NCBI GenBank assembly: GCA_030830565.1
Contig: JAURMR010000026.1
Span: 24,047-88,046, forward strand
Length of the DNA stretch: 64,000 nt
Reading direction: 5' to 3'
Source: Acidimicrobiales bacterium
Lineage (GTDB): Bacteria; Actinomycetota; Acidimicrobiia; Acidimicrobiales; Acidimicrobilacustridaceae
This document shows positions 41,174 to 50,925 of the stretch, one piece after another. Under the pieces are notes generated by a model. It was not told where the DNA came from. It saw only the letters and a list, made by a program, of their open reading frames with translations, and searched no databases. The position numbers were made by a program, and so were the translations under genes. The first letter of the stretch is position 1. Each line of letters starts with the position of its first letter.

Positions 41174-41898
41174 TGGGTTACCTCGGTGGTTTCCTGGTCA
41201 GCCTGCGCCAGATCGGTCGCAAGCAGCGCGTTACGACGCAGTATCCAAAAGAAAAGGCACCCAAGCCGATTCGCGTGCACGGTCGTCACGTTCTCAATCG
41301 TTACGAAGACGGAATGGAAAAGTGCATCGGCTGCGAACTCTGCGCCGGCGTCTGTCCTGCCAAGTGCATTTTTGTACGCGGCGCCGACAACCCCATTGAT
41401 GATCCCGTGTCTCCCGGTGAGCGCTTTGGCTACATCTACGAGATCAACTATCTCCGTTGTATCCATTGCGATCTTTGCGTCGAGGCCTGCCCGACTGAAG
41501 CAATTACCGAGAGCAAGATGTTCGAGTTCTCGTTCACAAGTCGTGCCGATGCGATTTACACCAAAGCCGAACTCGTGGTTGACGACGACGGCATGCCGCA
41601 AAAGATGCCATGGGAAGATTGGCGCGAAGGCGAAGACACGCCAACGTCTGCATGGATGCGTGCAACCTCTCCTTCAGGTAGCGCTGCATTCGAAGGCGTT
41701 GTTGGTTGGTCCGGTGAGCTTGGCTACGGAATCCGTGCGCCGGAAGCAGCACAGGACATCAAGGATTCGGTGAACACACCGCTCGACATGATCGATGAGC
41801 ATGGCCATGGTCACGAGGATCACGCGCCAGGTACTCCGGAACACGTTTCTCCCGGACACGACCACCACGACGACGGTGAATGGGGCGGTGATCGCTGA
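41173..41898 (+). CDS. nuoI: NADH:quinone oxidoreductase subunit I (first complex I), with His-rich tail
   Basis: A 241-residue ferredoxin-like subunit holding clusters N6a and N6b: C51/54/57/61 (CIGCELCAGVCP) and C96/99/102/106 (CIHCDLCVEACP). NuoI is usually shorter (about 160-180 residues); here roughly 70 residues are added. They end in a His/Asp-rich tail (DEHGHGHEDHAPG, SPGHDHHDDGE) that could bind divalent metal. The second NuoI in this window lacks it. Confidence 0.94.
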   Translation: MGYLGGFLVSLRQIGRKQRVTTQYPKEKAPKPIRVHGRHVLNRYEDGMEKCIGCELCAGVCPAKCIFVRGADNPIDDPVSPGERFGYIYEINYLRCIHCDLCVEACPTEAITESKMFEFSFTSRADAIYTKAELVVDDDGMPQKMPWEDWREGEDTPTSAWMRATSPSGSAAFEGVVGWSGELGYGIRAPEAAQDIKDSVNTPLDMIDEHGHGHEDHAPGTPEHVSPGHDHHDDGEWGGDR

Positions 41899-41900
41899 TT

Positions 41901-42503
41901 ATGGAAACCGCCGTTTTCATCGTCTGTGCGCTCATCGTTTTGGCCGGAGGTCTCGGGGTCGTTTCCTCGCGTAATCCCGTCCACGCTGCACTCAGTCTCA
42001 TTGCGACATTGTTCGGAATCGCGGTGCTCTTCTTGAACTTGGGCGCAGAACTTCTCGCCGTCGTGCAGGTCATCGTTTACACAGGCGCCATCGTTGTTCT
42101 CATCCTCTTCGTCATGATGCTTTTGGGCGTCGACAGCGAAGAAGACCTTGAAACCGAACCATTGGTGGGGCAGCGATTGCTTGCCGGCCTTGTCGGCCTC
42201 CTGTTCCTTGGTGCGATCCTCGCCATCATCATCATCGGTAAGGAATCAATCGTTACTGGTTCGCATTCAGTGACCAGCGCCATTTCGCCCACGGTCTCGA
42301 ACATCACCCAAATCGGCACCGAGCTCTTCACGACCTACGTCTTCCCGCTCGAAGTCACTGCCGGCCTTCTCACCATCGCTGTAGTCGGCGCTGTCGTTCT
42401 TTCTCGTCGTCCTCGCGACCTCGAGCCCATTCCGGAGCCTGAGTCGATGACTGATATGGGTGACGAACCGCTCACCGCCATTCCCGAGGAAGGAGCGCAC
42501 TGA
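41901..42503 (+). CDS. nuoJ: NADH:quinone oxidoreductase subunit J (first complex I)
   Basis: A 200-residue subunit with five helices. The conserved helix 3 is [20 protein letters not shown], containing the pi-bulge region that links quinone chemistry to proton pumping. The tail is acidic. It overlaps nuoK by one base at 42503. Confidence 0.95.
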   Translation: METAVFIVCALIVLAGGLGVVSSRNPVHAALSLIATLFGIAVLFLNLGAELLAVVQVIVYTGAIVVLILFVMMLLGVDSEEDLETEPLVGQRLLAGLVGLLFLGAILAIIIIGKESIVTGSHSVTSAISPTVSNITQIGTELFTTYVFPLEVTAGLLTIAVVGAVVLSRRPRDLEPIPEPESMTDMGDEPLTAIPEEGAH

Positions 42504-42811
42504 TGGGTTCGAACCTTTCGCTTGCGTACCTGATGCTCTCGGCGATTCTTTTCGTGATCGGCGGAGTTGGTGTTCTAATCCGTCGCAATCCACTCGTCAT
42601 GATCATGTGCGTCGAACTCATGCTCAACGCCGTGAACTTGTCGTTTGTGACATTCGGAAAGATGCTCGATGACATTTCTGGTCAGATCATCGTGTTCTTC
42701 GTCATGGTCGTTGCCGCCGCAGAAGTTGTGGTTGGTCTCGCACTCATCGTGGCGATGGCACGTCGTCGTCCCGGCGCTACCGCCGATGACCTTCGGACAT
42801 TGAGGGGGTAG
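42503..42811 (+). CDS. nuoK: NADH:quinone oxidoreductase subunit K (first complex I)
   Basis: A 102-residue three-helix subunit. The two conserved glutamates are in [14 protein letters not shown] and in [15 protein letters not shown], both essential for proton transfer in the family. Length is normal. It shares its first base with the nuoJ stop. Confidence 0.96.
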   Translation: MGSNLSLAYLMLSAILFVIGGVGVLIRRNPLVMIMCVELMLNAVNLSFVTFGKMLDDISGQIIVFFVMVVAAAEVVVGLALIVAMARRRPGATADDLRTLRG

Positions 42812-42816
42812 GGGCC

Positions 42817-44811
42817 ATGGTCGAACTTGTCTGGTTAATCCCTGCACTACCCCTCGCCGGGTTCTTGCTCTTGGTGTTCTTCGGTAAGCGCATTGGTGAA
42901 CCTCGTGCCGGATGGATCGGCACGGGAGCAGTTGCGCTTTCATTTGTCACCGCATGCGTGGTATTCGCTGGCCTTTGGAACGAACCCGAGCACACCTTTG
43001 AAGCGTCGTTGTTCAAGTGGATTCCTGCTGGCAACTTCAACGTCGATATTGGAATCCTTCTTGATCCGTTGTCGATGGCCATGGTGCTGTTCATTACTGG
43101 AATCGCATCGCTGATCCATCTCTACTCAATCGGCTACATGCATGGAGATAGCCGATTCCCGCGTTTCTTCACCTACCTGAACCTTTTTGTGTTCTCGATG
43201 CTCGTTCTCGTTCTCGGCGACAACTTGGTTCTCACCTTCCTTGGTTGGGAAGGCGTGGGTGCGTGTTCATACTTCCTCATCGCGTTCTGGTTCGAGAAGG
43301 AAGAGAATGCGAGCGCTGGCAAGAAGGCCTTCATCACCAACCGAGTTGGTGACTGGGGCTTCATGGTGGCCATCTTCATGACCTTCTTCGCCTTCGGAAC
43401 CGTTACCTACACAGAGTTTCTTCCGATGGCCCCAGGTCTGGCTCAGACCACCGCAACATTTATTGCGCTCATGCTGTTCGTTGGCGCCATCGGTAAGTCA
43501 GCCCAGATCCCGCTGTTCATTTGGTTGCCTGACGCAATGGCTGGTCCGACTCCAGTTTCCGCCCTCATCCACGCAGCAACAATGGTGACCGCGGGCGTCT
43601 ACCTGTTGGTTCGCGTGAATCCGATCATCGCGGCCTCGGCATCGTGGATTCCGTGGATGATCGCGATCGTTGGTATCGCCACTGCATTCCTTGCGGCCAC
43701 GATCGCTCTGGCCCAGCAGGACATCAAGAAGGTCCTTGCGTACTCGACCGTCAGCCAGCTCGGATACATGTTCCTGGCTGTTGGTGTTGGTGGGTACAGC
43801 GCTGCGATTTTCCACATGATCACGCATGCTTTCTTCAAGGCACTGCTCTTCCTTGGCGCCGGTTCGGTCATCCACGGAATGCATGAAGAGCAAGACATGC
43901 GGCGCATGGGTGCGCTTCGCAGAATCATGCCGGTTACCGCCGTCACCTTCATCATTGGTTGGCTCGCGATTGCCGGTGTGCCGCCGTTCTCCGGTTTCTG
44001 GTCGAAGGACGACATCCTCGCTTATGCATTGCACAAGAGCCCGATCCTTTATGTCATCGGTCTCATCACCGCTTTGCTCACGGCGTTCTACATGAGCCGC
44101 CTTGTCTTCCGGGTGTTCTACGGCGATTCCCGTTGGGGCGAATCGGCCGAAGGCGAACTCGCGAACCTCAACGCACACACAGCAACCGATGCAGCCGATG
44201 CTGGCGCTGAAGATCACGCCGATGCACACGAGGATTCCCACGCGGACACTCATGCCGGTCACGGCGCAGTGCACCCGCACGAGTCCAAGTGGCCAATGTT
44301 GGTGCCGCTCATTGTGCTTGCGTTCTTCGCTGCTACCGCGGGCGTCCTCAACCTTCCGTTTACGGAAAACCTTGAGTTCCTGAACCGCTGGCTCGAACCG
44401 GTTGTCGGAGAAAATCAGGTGCACTTGCACCTTGGTGGCGCCCAACTCACGTTTGAACTGTTGCTCTCTACGACGATCGCGCTTCTCGGAATCTTCGCTG
44501 CCTACATGGTCTATTTGAAGAAGAAGATCGACCCCAGTCGTATCGAACTTCCGTTCTTCGCCAATGGTTGGTACATCGACCAGGGCATCACGGCGTTTAT
44601 GGGCGGAATCGGCCGCAAGGGCTTTGAACTCATTGCCATGTTCGACAAGGTGGTTATCGATGGTGCAGTTAATGGTGTCGGTCGAGCCACCCGTGGTGGG
44701 GCTTCCCGACTCCGTGCCATTGAAAACGGTTATGTGCGTTGGTATGCGCTCATGATCGGTGTCGGCGCTGTTCTGATCGTCGCATTCGTAATGACGCAGG
44801 TGAGCTTCTGA
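42817..44811 (+). CDS. nuoL: NADH:quinone oxidoreductase subunit L (first complex I)
   Basis: A 664-residue antiporter-like proton-pump subunit with about 16 helices. Typical motifs are WEGVGACSYFLIAFWFEKEE, GKSAQIPLFIWLPDAMAGPT, LIHAATMVTAGVYLL and LAYSTVSQLGYMFLAVG. Between helices, at residues about 455-490, is a His/Asp/Glu-rich loop (AEDHADAHEDSHADTHAGHG). The stop overlaps the nuoM start. Confidence 0.95.
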   Translation: MVELVWLIPALPLAGFLLLVFFGKRIGEPRAGWIGTGAVALSFVTACVVFAGLWNEPEHTFEASLFKWIPAGNFNVDIGILLDPLSMAMVLFITGIASLIHLYSIGYMHGDSRFPRFFTYLNLFVFSMLVLVLGDNLVLTFLGWEGVGACSYFLIAFWFEKEENASAGKKAFITNRVGDWGFMVAIFMTFFAFGTVTYTEFLPMAPGLAQTTATFIALMLFVGAIGKSAQIPLFIWLPDAMAGPTPVSALIHAATMVTAGVYLLVRVNPIIAASASWIPWMIAIVGIATAFLAATIALAQQDIKKVLAYSTVSQLGYMFLAVGVGGYSAAIFHMITHAFFKALLFLGAGSVIHGMHEEQDMRRMGALRRIMPVTAVTFIIGWLAIAGVPPFSGFWSKDDILAYALHKSPILYVIGLITALLTAFYMSRLVFRVFYGDSRWGESAEGELANLNAHTATDAADAGAEDHADAHEDSHADTHAGHGAVHPHESKWPMLVPLIVLAFFAATAGVLNLPFTENLEFLNRWLEPVVGENQVHLHLGGAQLTFELLLSTTIALLGIFAAYMVYLKKKIDPSRIELPFFANGWYIDQGITAFMGGIGRKGFELIAMFDKVVIDGAVNGVGRATRGGASRLRAIENGYVRWYALMIGVGAVLIVAFVMTQVSF

Positions 44812-46460
44812 TGATCGCTTCGGTGCTTTCCTCCGTACTCGCGTCAGAAGGCGCGCCATCGTTCCCGATTCTTCCGGCACTGGTTTTCGTTCCGTTGGTC
44901 GGTGCGATTCTCATTGCACTGATGCCGAGTTCCCGCCCGGAACTTTCGCGACAGATGGCGGTGCTTACGGCGCTGCTCACCGGCATTCTCAGCATCGCGT
45001 TGCTGGTCAAGTTCAAGACTGACGACGCAGGCTTCCAGTTTGTGGTTCAGCAAACGTGGGTGGAGTCACTCGACATCAAGTTCTTCCTTGGTGTCGATGG
45101 CATCTCGCTCTTCCTTGTCGTACTCACCGGCATCCTGTTCCCGATCGCGTTGTTTGCGGCCAAACCGGAACACAGTCCGAAGGGCTACTACGCCTGGCTC
45201 ACCCTGCTTATGGCCGGTTGTATGGGTGCGTTCTTGTCTCTCGATCTCTTCCTCTTCTTCTTGATGTTCGAGATCACGCTCGTTCCGCTCTACATGCTCA
45301 TTGGCAAGTGGGGTCACGGTCGCCGGGTCTACGCCGCAACAAAGTTCTTCCTCTACACGATGCTTGGCTCAGCCTTCATGCTGGTTTCCATTGTGACGTT
45401 GGCGGTCCTCGCTGGCGCTGGCGACAAGGGTGGTGTGTCGTTCGACTTCACCAAGATCATCGCCACCGACAATTTGGCGACGAGTACAGGCCGTTGGTTG
45501 TTCCTTGGTATGGCGATCGCATTTGCGGTGAAGGTCCCGTCCTTCCCGTTCCATACGTGGTTGCCCGATGCCCACACTGAAGCACCGACCGCAGGTTCGA
45601 TTGACCTCGCCGGCATTCTTCTGAAGCTCGGCACGTACGGTTTCCTTCGCTACGGACTCGAACTTTTCCCAGAAGCGACAGTTTGGTTTGCACCGGTGAT
45701 GCTCACGTTGGCCACGATCGGTGTCGTCTATGGCGGCATCGTTGCGGCCATGCAACGGAACCTCAAGCGTCTCGTTGCGTATTCATCAGTCGCCCATATG
45801 GGCTTTGCCCTCATGGGTCTGTTTGCGCTGAATGTCGAAGGCATTGAGGGCTCTGTGCTTCAAATGATCAATCACGGCATCACCACCGGTGCGTTGTTCA
45901 TCCTTCTTGGCTTCCTCTACTCACGCCGACACACCTACGAGATTTCTCAGCTGAAGGGCATCGCCAAAGTTGCACCGGTGTTTGCTGGTGTCTTCACACT
46001 CGTGATGCTCGCGTCCATCGGTGTTCCCGGACTCAACGGATTCGTTGGTGAATTTCTTGTCCTCCTCGGAACCTTCGTAGCGAATCGCTGGTGGGCAGTC
46101 ATTGCCGCAACTGGCGTGATTATCGCTGCGCTCTATTTGCTCTGGGCCTACCAGCGTGTGTTCCAAGGCGAACCGGACGAAGCCAACAAGAACTTCCCGG
46201 ATCTCAAGATTTCCGAGAAGCTCGTCATGGCTCCGCTTGTCGTACTCATCATCTTCCTCGGTATCTACCCAAAACCGGTTCTTGATCGCATCGCTCCATC
46301 GGTGAAGAGAGTCGTGACTCGACTCGAAGTTCAGGTCGATGGGTTCAAGGAGCCGATCACCCGAAAAGGCGCTGACCTTCTCAAGATCGAATCCTCACAC
46401 TTGAACACGGGTGAACATGCGCTTGGTGTAGCCACGAACGGAAAGGGAGCGAACCAGTGA
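44811..46460 (+). CDS. nuoM: NADH:quinone oxidoreductase subunit M (first complex I)
   Basis: A 549-residue antiporter-like subunit with 13-14 helices. Helix 5 carries the functional glutamate in FEITLVPLYMLIGKWG; further motifs are VKVPSFPFHTWLPDAHTEAP and YSSVAHMGFALMGLFALN. The start at ATG 44811 is chosen because it shares a base with the nuoL stop; the frame is open upstream inside nuoL. It overlaps nuoN by GTGA. Confidence 0.95.
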   Translation: MIASVLSSVLASEGAPSFPILPALVFVPLVGAILIALMPSSRPELSRQMAVLTALLTGILSIALLVKFKTDDAGFQFVVQQTWVESLDIKFFLGVDGISLFLVVLTGILFPIALFAAKPEHSPKGYYAWLTLLMAGCMGAFLSLDLFLFFLMFEITLVPLYMLIGKWGHGRRVYAATKFFLYTMLGSAFMLVSIVTLAVLAGAGDKGGVSFDFTKIIATDNLATSTGRWLFLGMAIAFAVKVPSFPFHTWLPDAHTEAPTAGSIDLAGILLKLGTYGFLRYGLELFPEATVWFAPVMLTLATIGVVYGGIVAAMQRNLKRLVAYSSVAHMGFALMGLFALNVEGIEGSVLQMINHGITTGALFILLGFLYSRRHTYEISQLKGIAKVAPVFAGVFTLVMLASIGVPGLNGFVGEFLVLLGTFVANRWWAVIAATGVIIAALYLLWAYQRVFQGEPDEANKNFPDLKISEKLVMAPLVVLIIFLGIYPKPVLDRIAPSVKRVVTRLEVQVDGFKEPITRKGADLLKIESSHLNTGEHALGVATNGKGANQ

Positions 46461-48148
46461 TCGCGGCCCTTCTCGCTCAGGTCGATCCCAGCATGTTGCG
46501 CGGTGGCGAAACTGTCGCCGAGACACTGGATTCCGGAATAGTTCGCGTGGCCGGCCCGTCAATCGATTGGCTTGCTCTTCTTCCGATGCTCATCTTGTTG
46601 GTGGGCGGACTTCTCACGCTGACGTTCTCTTCGTTCCTGAAGAAGCGTGAGCCGAAGGGTCTCTTTACTTGGACCACGGTCGCCATCGCGGTTGCCGCGG
46701 CAATAAGTGTGGTGCCCACGTGGGCCCGTGTTCAGGGCTGGAACTCCGTCCTTTGGTGGAACCTGAACCAAACGAACACCGGTCCGTTCAGCACCGCTGG
46801 GGGAGCGGTCGGCATCGACGGCTTCTCGCTTTTCATCACTGTCGTGTTGTGTGCCGGTGTTGTACTCGCTGCGTTGTTGGCCGACGGCTTCCTTCGCCGG
46901 GAGTCCATGACCGGGCCTGAGTTCTACGTTCTTCTGCTTCTTTCAGCAGTTGGTGGCGTCATCATGGCGATGTCGAACGATCTCATCGTTCTGTTCATTG
47001 GTCTTGAGACCCTTTCGATTGCGGTCTACGTGCTTGCGGGCATGAACCTGCGCCGAGTCCAGTCCCAGGAGTCAGGGCTCAAGTACTTCGTCCTCGGCGC
47101 GTTCTCGTCTGCGTTCCTCCTCTACGGCATCGCGATGCTCTACGGAGCCACCGGTTCAACGAACTTCGTTGACATTCGCGAATTCATGTCCGCAGTCGTT
47201 CCGATCCACAACGGCCTGCTGCTCCTCGGGCTTGTGCTTGTGCTTGTCGGCTTGGCCTTCAAGATCTCGGCAGTTCCATTCCATGCATGGAGCCCCGATG
47301 TCTATGACGGTGCGCCGACACCGGCAACGGCGTGGATGGCATCAGGTGTGAAGGCCGCTGCCGTTGCTGGTCTCGTTCGTGTCTTCATGCTCACGTTCTC
47401 GAACTACGCCTCAACTTGGAAGCCGATCGTTTACGTCTTGGCGATTCTGTCGATGGTTCTTGGTGCGGCACTGGCCATTGTCCAGAGCAACGTCAAGCGC
47501 ATGCTGGCGTACTCCTCGATCAGCCACGCGGGCTTCATCTTGATGGCGATCGAAGCCAATACTGCAAACGGGATTTCGGCTGCAGCGTTCTATGTTGCGG
47601 TCTACACCTTCATGGTGGCTGGGTCCTTCGGTGTGGCCACGATCGTTGGCCGCAAGGGCGACGGCAATCACCAGCTTTCGGATTACAAGGGCCTTGTCCG
47701 CTCGAATCCATGGCTGGCCGGATCGTTCATCGTCATGCTTCTGGCTCAGGCTGGTGTTCCGTTCACCGCTGGCTTCTTTGCCAAGTTCTTGGCGATCACT
47801 GCAGCGGCCGATGCTCATGCGGTGCCGCTGGCAATCATTGCCATGGTGTCGGCAGTGATTTCGGCCTTCCTCTATCTCCGCATCATCGTCGCCATGTTCA
47901 TGTCCGGCGGCGACGACGGCACCGAAGATGTCATCGATCGCTCGAACCGACTTCGGGTTCCCTTTGCCGCAGGTCTGGCCATCGGAATCTGTGTGGTCGT
48001 CACGATCGGCTACGGACTGCTTCCAGATCTACTGCTCAAACCCGCTCGCAATGCCACACCGGCAGCGGTTCAGTACGAACGACCCACTGACACGATCGAC
48101 CTCGGCTTGGCCGGATCCACTACTGGGTCCACCACCGCCGGCCGTTGA
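46457..48148 (+). CDS. nuoN: NADH:quinone oxidoreductase subunit N (first complex I)
   Basis: A 563-residue antiporter-like subunit and last gene of the first operon. Motifs are LIVLFIGLETLSIAVYVLAG, AFKISAVPFHAWSPDVYDGA and MLAYSSISHAGFILMAIEA. It has a GTG start overlapping nuoM. The Gly/Ser/Thr-rich C-terminal tail ends in TTGSTTAGR. The 78 bases to the next nuoA hold no clear terminator. Confidence 0.95.
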   Translation: MIAALLAQVDPSMLRGGETVAETLDSGIVRVAGPSIDWLALLPMLILLVGGLLTLTFSSFLKKREPKGLFTWTTVAIAVAAAISVVPTWARVQGWNSVLWWNLNQTNTGPFSTAGGAVGIDGFSLFITVVLCAGVVLAALLADGFLRRESMTGPEFYVLLLLSAVGGVIMAMSNDLIVLFIGLETLSIAVYVLAGMNLRRVQSQESGLKYFVLGAFSSAFLLYGIAMLYGATGSTNFVDIREFMSAVVPIHNGLLLLGLVLVLVGLAFKISAVPFHAWSPDVYDGAPTPATAWMASGVKAAAVAGLVRVFMLTFSNYASTWKPIVYVLAILSMVLGAALAIVQSNVKRMLAYSSISHAGFILMAIEANTANGISAAAFYVAVYTFMVAGSFGVATIVGRKGDGNHQLSDYKGLVRSNPWLAGSFIVMLLAQAGVPFTAGFFAKFLAITAAADAHAVPLAIIAMVSAVISAFLYLRIIVAMFMSGGDDGTEDVIDRSNRLRVPFAAGLAIGICVVVTIGYGLLPDLLLKPARNATPAAVQYERPTDTIDLGLAGSTTGSTTAGR

Positions 48149-48226
48149 TCCCGCAAGATTGAACCACTCTCTTTATGTCACGAGGATTTCATGCCGTGTT
48201 CGGCCCTTCTGTAGTGTCCGGGAACG
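48149..48226 (+). promoter_or_regulatory. Gap between the two complex I operons
   Basis: This is the largest gap between consecutive nuo genes (78 bases) and probably holds the promoter of the second operon. A TTGAAC at 48162-48167 could be a -35 box, but no well-spaced -10 was found by eye. No terminator hairpin is evident, so read-through from the first operon is possible. Confidence 0.3.
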
Positions 48227-48601
48227 ATGACTGAGTACTCCGATTTCGTCAGGCAGTACCTCACTGTTGCGATTTTCGCCGGTGTTGGTATTGGCCTCGG
48301 TGCCGGTCTTCTCGCCATTGGCAAGATTTTCCGACCAACGCGCCCCCAAGAGCAGAAGTATCTCGTCTACGAATCGGGTGTTGACCCGGTCGGTTCCGGC
48401 TGGTCGCAGAGCCAAATTCGCTATTACATCTACGCCCTCCTCTTTGTCATGTTCGACGTGGAAGCGGTGTTCATGTTCCCGTGGGCGACACAACTCGAGT
48501 CTTACGGTGTGTTCGGTTTGGTCGAGATGCTGATTTTCGTGGCGATCTTGGCCCTGGGCCTCCTGTACGCCTGGCGCAAGAAGGTGCTTCGATGGGCCTA
48601 G
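48227..48601 (+). CDS. nuoA: Complex I subunit A, second (11-subunit) enzyme
   Basis: A 124-residue three-helix subunit. Motifs are [20 protein letters not shown] and [12 protein letters not shown]. It is shorter than the first copy, without the basic tail, and is closer in style to common bacterial NuoA. It overlaps the following nuoB by ten bases. It starts a second operon with the order A-B-C-D-H-I-J-K-L-M-N. Confidence 0.94.
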   Translation: MTEYSDFVRQYLTVAIFAGVGIGLGAGLLAIGKIFRPTRPQEQKYLVYESGVDPVGSGWSQSQIRYYIYALLFVMFDVEAVFMFPWATQLESYGVFGLVEMLIFVAILALGLLYAWRKKVLRWA

Positions 48602-49092
48602 TAGAAAGCGGCAAGCTGCCCAAGCCGCTCTCCAAACTCCTCAATATCTCGCGGAAGTACTCCATCTGGGCCTACCAGTGGGGTCTCGCGTGCTGCGCGA
48701 TCGAAATGGGTGCGGCATTTGCGTCCCCCCGTTACGACGTCATGCGCCTCGGGGTCATTCCCTTCCCGGCGAGCCCTCGCCAGGCCGACCTTGTGGTCAT
48801 CGCCGGCACCGTCACCGACAAACTCGCTCCGGCAGTTGTTCGTCTTTATGAGCAGATGCCCGACCCCAAGTACGTCATCTCAATGGGATCCTGCGCGAAC
48901 TGCGGCGGCCCCTACTGGGATAGCTATTCAGTGACCAAGGGTGTCGATCAGTTGATTCCCGTCGATGTCTACGTTCCCGGTTGCCCGCCACGTCCCGAAG
49001 CATTGCTTGAAGGAATCATCCTTCTGCAGGAACGCATTGCGCACGAAGATATGGCCGAGCGTTGGAAGGGTGAGCCAATTGTCGTCGGCTGA
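48592..49092 (+). CDS. nuoB: Complex I subunit B, second enzyme
   Basis: A 166-residue N2-cluster subunit with ligands C34, C35 (LACCAIEMG), C101 (GSCANCGG) and C131 (VPGCPPRPE). The [14 protein letters not shown] segment is the classical NuoB type, unlike the first copy. The ATG at 48592 overlaps nuoA and begins at the conserved region; the frame is open upstream inside nuoA. Cluster N2 is intact, so the enzyme can reduce quinone. Confidence 0.95.
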   Translation: MGLVESGKLPKPLSKLLNISRKYSIWAYQWGLACCAIEMGAAFASPRYDVMRLGVIPFPASPRQADLVVIAGTVTDKLAPAVVRLYEQMPDPKYVISMGSCANCGGPYWDSYSVTKGVDQLIPVDVYVPGCPPRPEALLEGIILLQERIAHEDMAERWKGEPIVVG

Positions 49093-49753
49093 CACTGAGA
49101 CGCTCGAAGAGGCAGCGCCGGCAATCGACGAAGCGCGCGAGGCTGTTCTGGCCGAGATCACTGCGCGCCTTGGCGAAGGTGTCGTCGGTTCGCATATCCG
49201 TCCTGGCGACGACCTCTGGATTCGCGTCGATCGCGCCAATTGGGTTGCTGCCGCTGAAGCAGCGAAAGCCATGGGCTATCGCTTCTTCGACTTTCTTTCC
49301 GCAATCGATTGGCTTCCTTCGCCCTTCGGTCGCGACATGGATTCACAGGAAGACCGCGTTGTTTCTGGTACTCCGGCAAAGGAACCAGAAGCAATGGTGC
49401 AGGGCTATGCCGGTGGCGAAACCCGCTTTCAGCTTCTTGCGCGCGTGTACTCAATCAGCGCAGGAATGGGCATCACGTTCAAGTGCGATCTTCCCGATGA
49501 CGATCTCACTGCAGGTACTTGGTCGAACGTCTACGCCGGGGCGAACTGGCACGAACGTGAAGCCCGCGAAATGTTTGGTTTCTCCTTCGACGGACACCCG
49601 AACATGATCAACCTGTACTTGCCTGCCGATTTTGTGGGGCATCCTCTTCGTAAAGACTTCCCGTTGTTGGCTCGTCGGGTTCGCCCGTGGCCCGGCATCG
49701 TCGACGTCGAACCGATGCCCGGTGTTGCCGATGAGGAAGGAGAGGGTGAATGA
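49079..49753 (+). CDS. nuoC: Complex I subunit C, second enzyme
   Basis: A 224-residue subunit. The signature is [20 protein letters not shown] followed by [21 protein letters not shown] chose a TTG start at 49079 because GGAAGGG lies eight bases upstream and the downstream residues are acidic and domain-like. A GTG at 49070 is an alternative but overlaps that ribosome site. An insertion (about residues 75-100, [14 protein letters not shown]) is not in the first copy. It overlaps nuoD by ATGA. Confidence 0.9.
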   Translation: MSSADTETLEEAAPAIDEAREAVLAEITARLGEGVVGSHIRPGDDLWIRVDRANWVAAAEAAKAMGYRFFDFLSAIDWLPSPFGRDMDSQEDRVVSGTPAKEPEAMVQGYAGGETRFQLLARVYSISAGMGITFKCDLPDDDLTAGTWSNVYAGANWHEREAREMFGFSFDGHPNMINLYLPADFVGHPLRKDFPLLARRVRPWPGIVDVEPMPGVADEEGEGE

Positions 49754-50925
49754 CCGCCATTAGCGATCCGCAATCCGTTGCTGCTCTCGCCGCCGAAGCA
49801 GTCGATAACCGCGTCAACCTCGATTTCGAAACCGAGGGCATGACCCTCAACATGGGTCCGCAGCATCCCGCCACCCACGGAACGTTGCGCATCATTGCTC
49901 GACTCGATGGCGAACAGGTCATCTCTGCCGAACCGATGTGCGGTTACATGCATCGCGGTTACGAAAAACTCACCGAGGTTCGGACCTACCCGCAGATCAA
50001 TGCGCTCATCAATCGTATCGATTGGCTCGGAAGCTTCGCGAACGAAGTTCCGTTCATCCTTGCGGCAGAAAAGCTCATGGGTGTTGAAGCGCCGCCTCGT
50101 GCGCAGTGGATTCGCACCATCCTCTTTGAAATGTCGCGCATTGCGAACATCTCTTTGTTCCTTGGTGACTTTGGTTTGCAGCTCGGCGGTATGACCGCTG
50201 GTTTCTACGCATTCCGCGATCGCGAATGGGTTCTGAACCAGATCGAGTCAGCAACCGGTGGACGTTTCCACCCGAACTTCGACCGCATTGGTGGCCTTAA
50301 GGACGATTTGCCGAAGGGCTGGATTGAGTCCTCACATACCGCAATGGACAAGCTCCTTGCGTTCTGCGATGAGTTGGAAGACCTTCTCGTCGGCAATGAA
50401 ATCTTCCAAGCCCGTACTCGCGGCATCGGCGTTATCCCCGCCGAGATCGCTCTTTCCTACGGACTTTCCGGGGCCAATCTCCGTGCTTCTGGCGTCGACT
50501 GGGATCTTCGTCGCGACAACTGCCCTCCCGGACTCGTTTACGACAAGGCCGACTGGAAAGTTTGGACACATCCGGACGGCGATTGTTTCGCTCGTACGTG
50601 GGTCCGCCTCCAGGAAACTCGCGAAGCGGCAAAGATCGTGAAGCAACTTCTCGACACCATCCCGAGTGGTCCGGTGATGGCCAAGGTCCCACGCATCATC
50701 AAGGTGCCCGAGGGCGAGGCCTACGTCGCCACCGAGAATCCTCTCGGCGAAATGGGTTACTACGTCGTGTCGAAGGGTGATCTTGTTCCGTTCCGCGTCA
50801 AGATCCGTTCGGCCTCGTTCAACAACATTTCCATCGTGCCGTGGGTGGCTCGGGGTGCGTACGTTCCCGACCTCATCTCAATTCTCGGCAGCCTCTATTT
50901 CATCTTGGGTGACATCGACCGATGA
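49750..50925 (+). CDS. nuoD: Complex I subunit D, second enzyme
   Basis: A 391-residue quinone-site subunit. The core runs from LNMGPQHPATHGTLRIIA to LGDIDR. MCGYMHRGYEKLTEVRTYPQ replaces the GYLHTGMERTGEELTYLQG of the first copy, again showing the two enzymes are separate lineages. Its ATGA overlap with nuoC and four-base overlap with nuoH leave no room for E, F or G, which usually follow here. Confidence 0.95.
   Translation: MTAISDPQSVAALAAEAVDNRVNLDFETEGMTLNMGPQHPATHGTLRIIARLDGEQVISAEPMCGYMHRGYEKLTEVRTYPQINALINRIDWLGSFANEVPFILAAEKLMGVEAPPRAQWIRTILFEMSRIANISLFLGDFGLQLGGMTAGFYAFRDREWVLNQIESATGGRFHPNFDRIGGLKDDLPKGWIESSHTAMDKLLAFCDELEDLLVGNEIFQARTRGIGVIPAEIALSYGLSGANLRASGVDWDLRRDNCPPGLVYDKADWKVWTHPDGDCFARTWVRLQETREAAKIVKQLLDTIPSGPVMAKVPRIIKVPEGEAYVATENPLGEMGYYVVSKGDLVPFRVKIRSASFNNISIVPWVARGAYVPDLISILGSLYFILGDIDR

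Noticed and set aside
43498..44880. 460-residue open frame on the minus strand inside nuoL
   Set aside because: It is antisense to a clear nuoL, rich in Arg/His/Glu with no domain, and results from codon bias of the plus gene.
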